Origin: an uncultured Thermomicrobiales bacterium
GTDB lineage: Bacteria; Chloroflexota; Chloroflexia; Thermomicrobiales; UBA6265
DNA: 6,435 nt
Direction of reading: 5' to 3'
NCBI GenBank assembly: GCA_902806395.1
Contig: CADCWH010000173.1
Coordinates: 1 to 6,435, forward strand
Shown here: one piece after another, positions 6,267 to 6,435 of the stretch
How positions within the stretch are numbered: the first letter of the stretch is position 1
Layout of the letters: each line of letters begins with the position of its first letter
Made by a program: the position numbers and the translations under genes
The notes under the pieces: model-generated
The model's input: the letters and a program-made list of their open reading frames with translations, nothing else
Told to the model about the DNA's origin: nothing
Databases searched by the model: none

Positions 6267-6435
6267 GTGCCCGCGACGACCTACCCCGAGACGATCACCA
6301 TCACGCCGGTGTCCCGCCCGATCGACGCCGTGGTGCCCATCCCCGGCTCGAAGAGCATCACCAATCGGGCCCTCCTGATCGCCGCGCTGGCCGACGGCCG
6401 ATCCGACCTGACGGGCGCCCTGTTCAGCGACGATA
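6267..6435 (+). CDS. aroA: EPSP synthase (3-phosphoshikimate 1-carboxyvinyltransferase), 5' part only
   Basis: Transfers the enolpyruvyl group of phosphoenolpyruvate to shikimate 3-phosphate, the sixth step of the shikimate pathway. The first 56 codons are in the window and the frame runs off the right edge without a stop. The start is GTG at 6267 with GAGGGA at 6255-6260, 6 bases upstream. The diagnostic N-terminal motif [20 protein letters not shown] is at residues 25-44, followed by [11 protein letters not shown]. Lys29, Ser30 and Arg34 correspond to the E. coli residues Lys22, Ser23 and Arg27 that bind phosphoenolpyruvate and shikimate 3-phosphate. The rest of the enzyme, including the second domain, is not seen, so glyphosate-sensitivity class cannot be judged. 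It lies 62 bases after the aminopeptidase gene with no clear terminator between them, so the two are likely read together. Confidence 0.95.
   Translation, partial: MPATTYPETITITPVSRPIDAVVPIPGSKSITNRALLIAALADGRSDLTGALFSDD

Overview
This is a GC-rich bacterial window with GTG as well as ATG starts, purine-rich ribosome binding sites, and short gaps between most genes. The gene families suggest a free-living bacterium, and the pairing of an AroH-type chorismate mutase with a DAHP synthase carrying an N-terminal ferredoxin-like domain would suit Chloroflexota (for example Thermomicrobia-like lineages). That placement is inference; no rRNA or marker gene is present to settle it.

Layout: the left end (2-1479, plus strand) holds the 3' part of aroH (chorismate mutase) followed by a complete aroF (DAHP synthase, type I-beta). 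The right end (6267 to the edge, plus strand) holds the first 56 codons of aroA (EPSP synthase). These three belong to the shikimate/aromatic amino acid pathway. Between them lies a block of unrelated genes. Three are on the minus strand: a small DUF1360 membrane protein (1700-2197), a 12-helix major facilitator transporter (2733-4019) and a COG1926-type phosphoribosyltransferase (4185-4868). Diverging from the last is a plus-strand M29 metallo-aminopeptidase (5101-6204), which lies 62 bases upstream of aroA and may be co-transcribed with it.

Functionally, AroF makes the first committed intermediate of the shikimate pathway, AroA makes its penultimate one, and AroH diverts chorismate toward prephenate for Phe and Tyr. 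The transporter, phosphoribosyltransferase, aminopeptidase and DUF1360 protein have no evident part in that pathway.

The non-coding DNA holds several well-formed dyads. They are a 37-base hairpin between the convergent aroF and DUF1360 genes, a 31-base dyad in the leader of the transporter gene, a 7-bp palindrome beside that gene's candidate promoter, and a 7-bp hairpin just before the aroF ribosome binding site. One longer gene-free stretch (2198-2732) has open frames but no convincing gene. I see no CRISPR array, tRNA or rRNA gene, intact mobile element or defence system, and no clearly new multi-gene system. The most interesting signals are the structured leaders and the break in the aromatic gene cluster.
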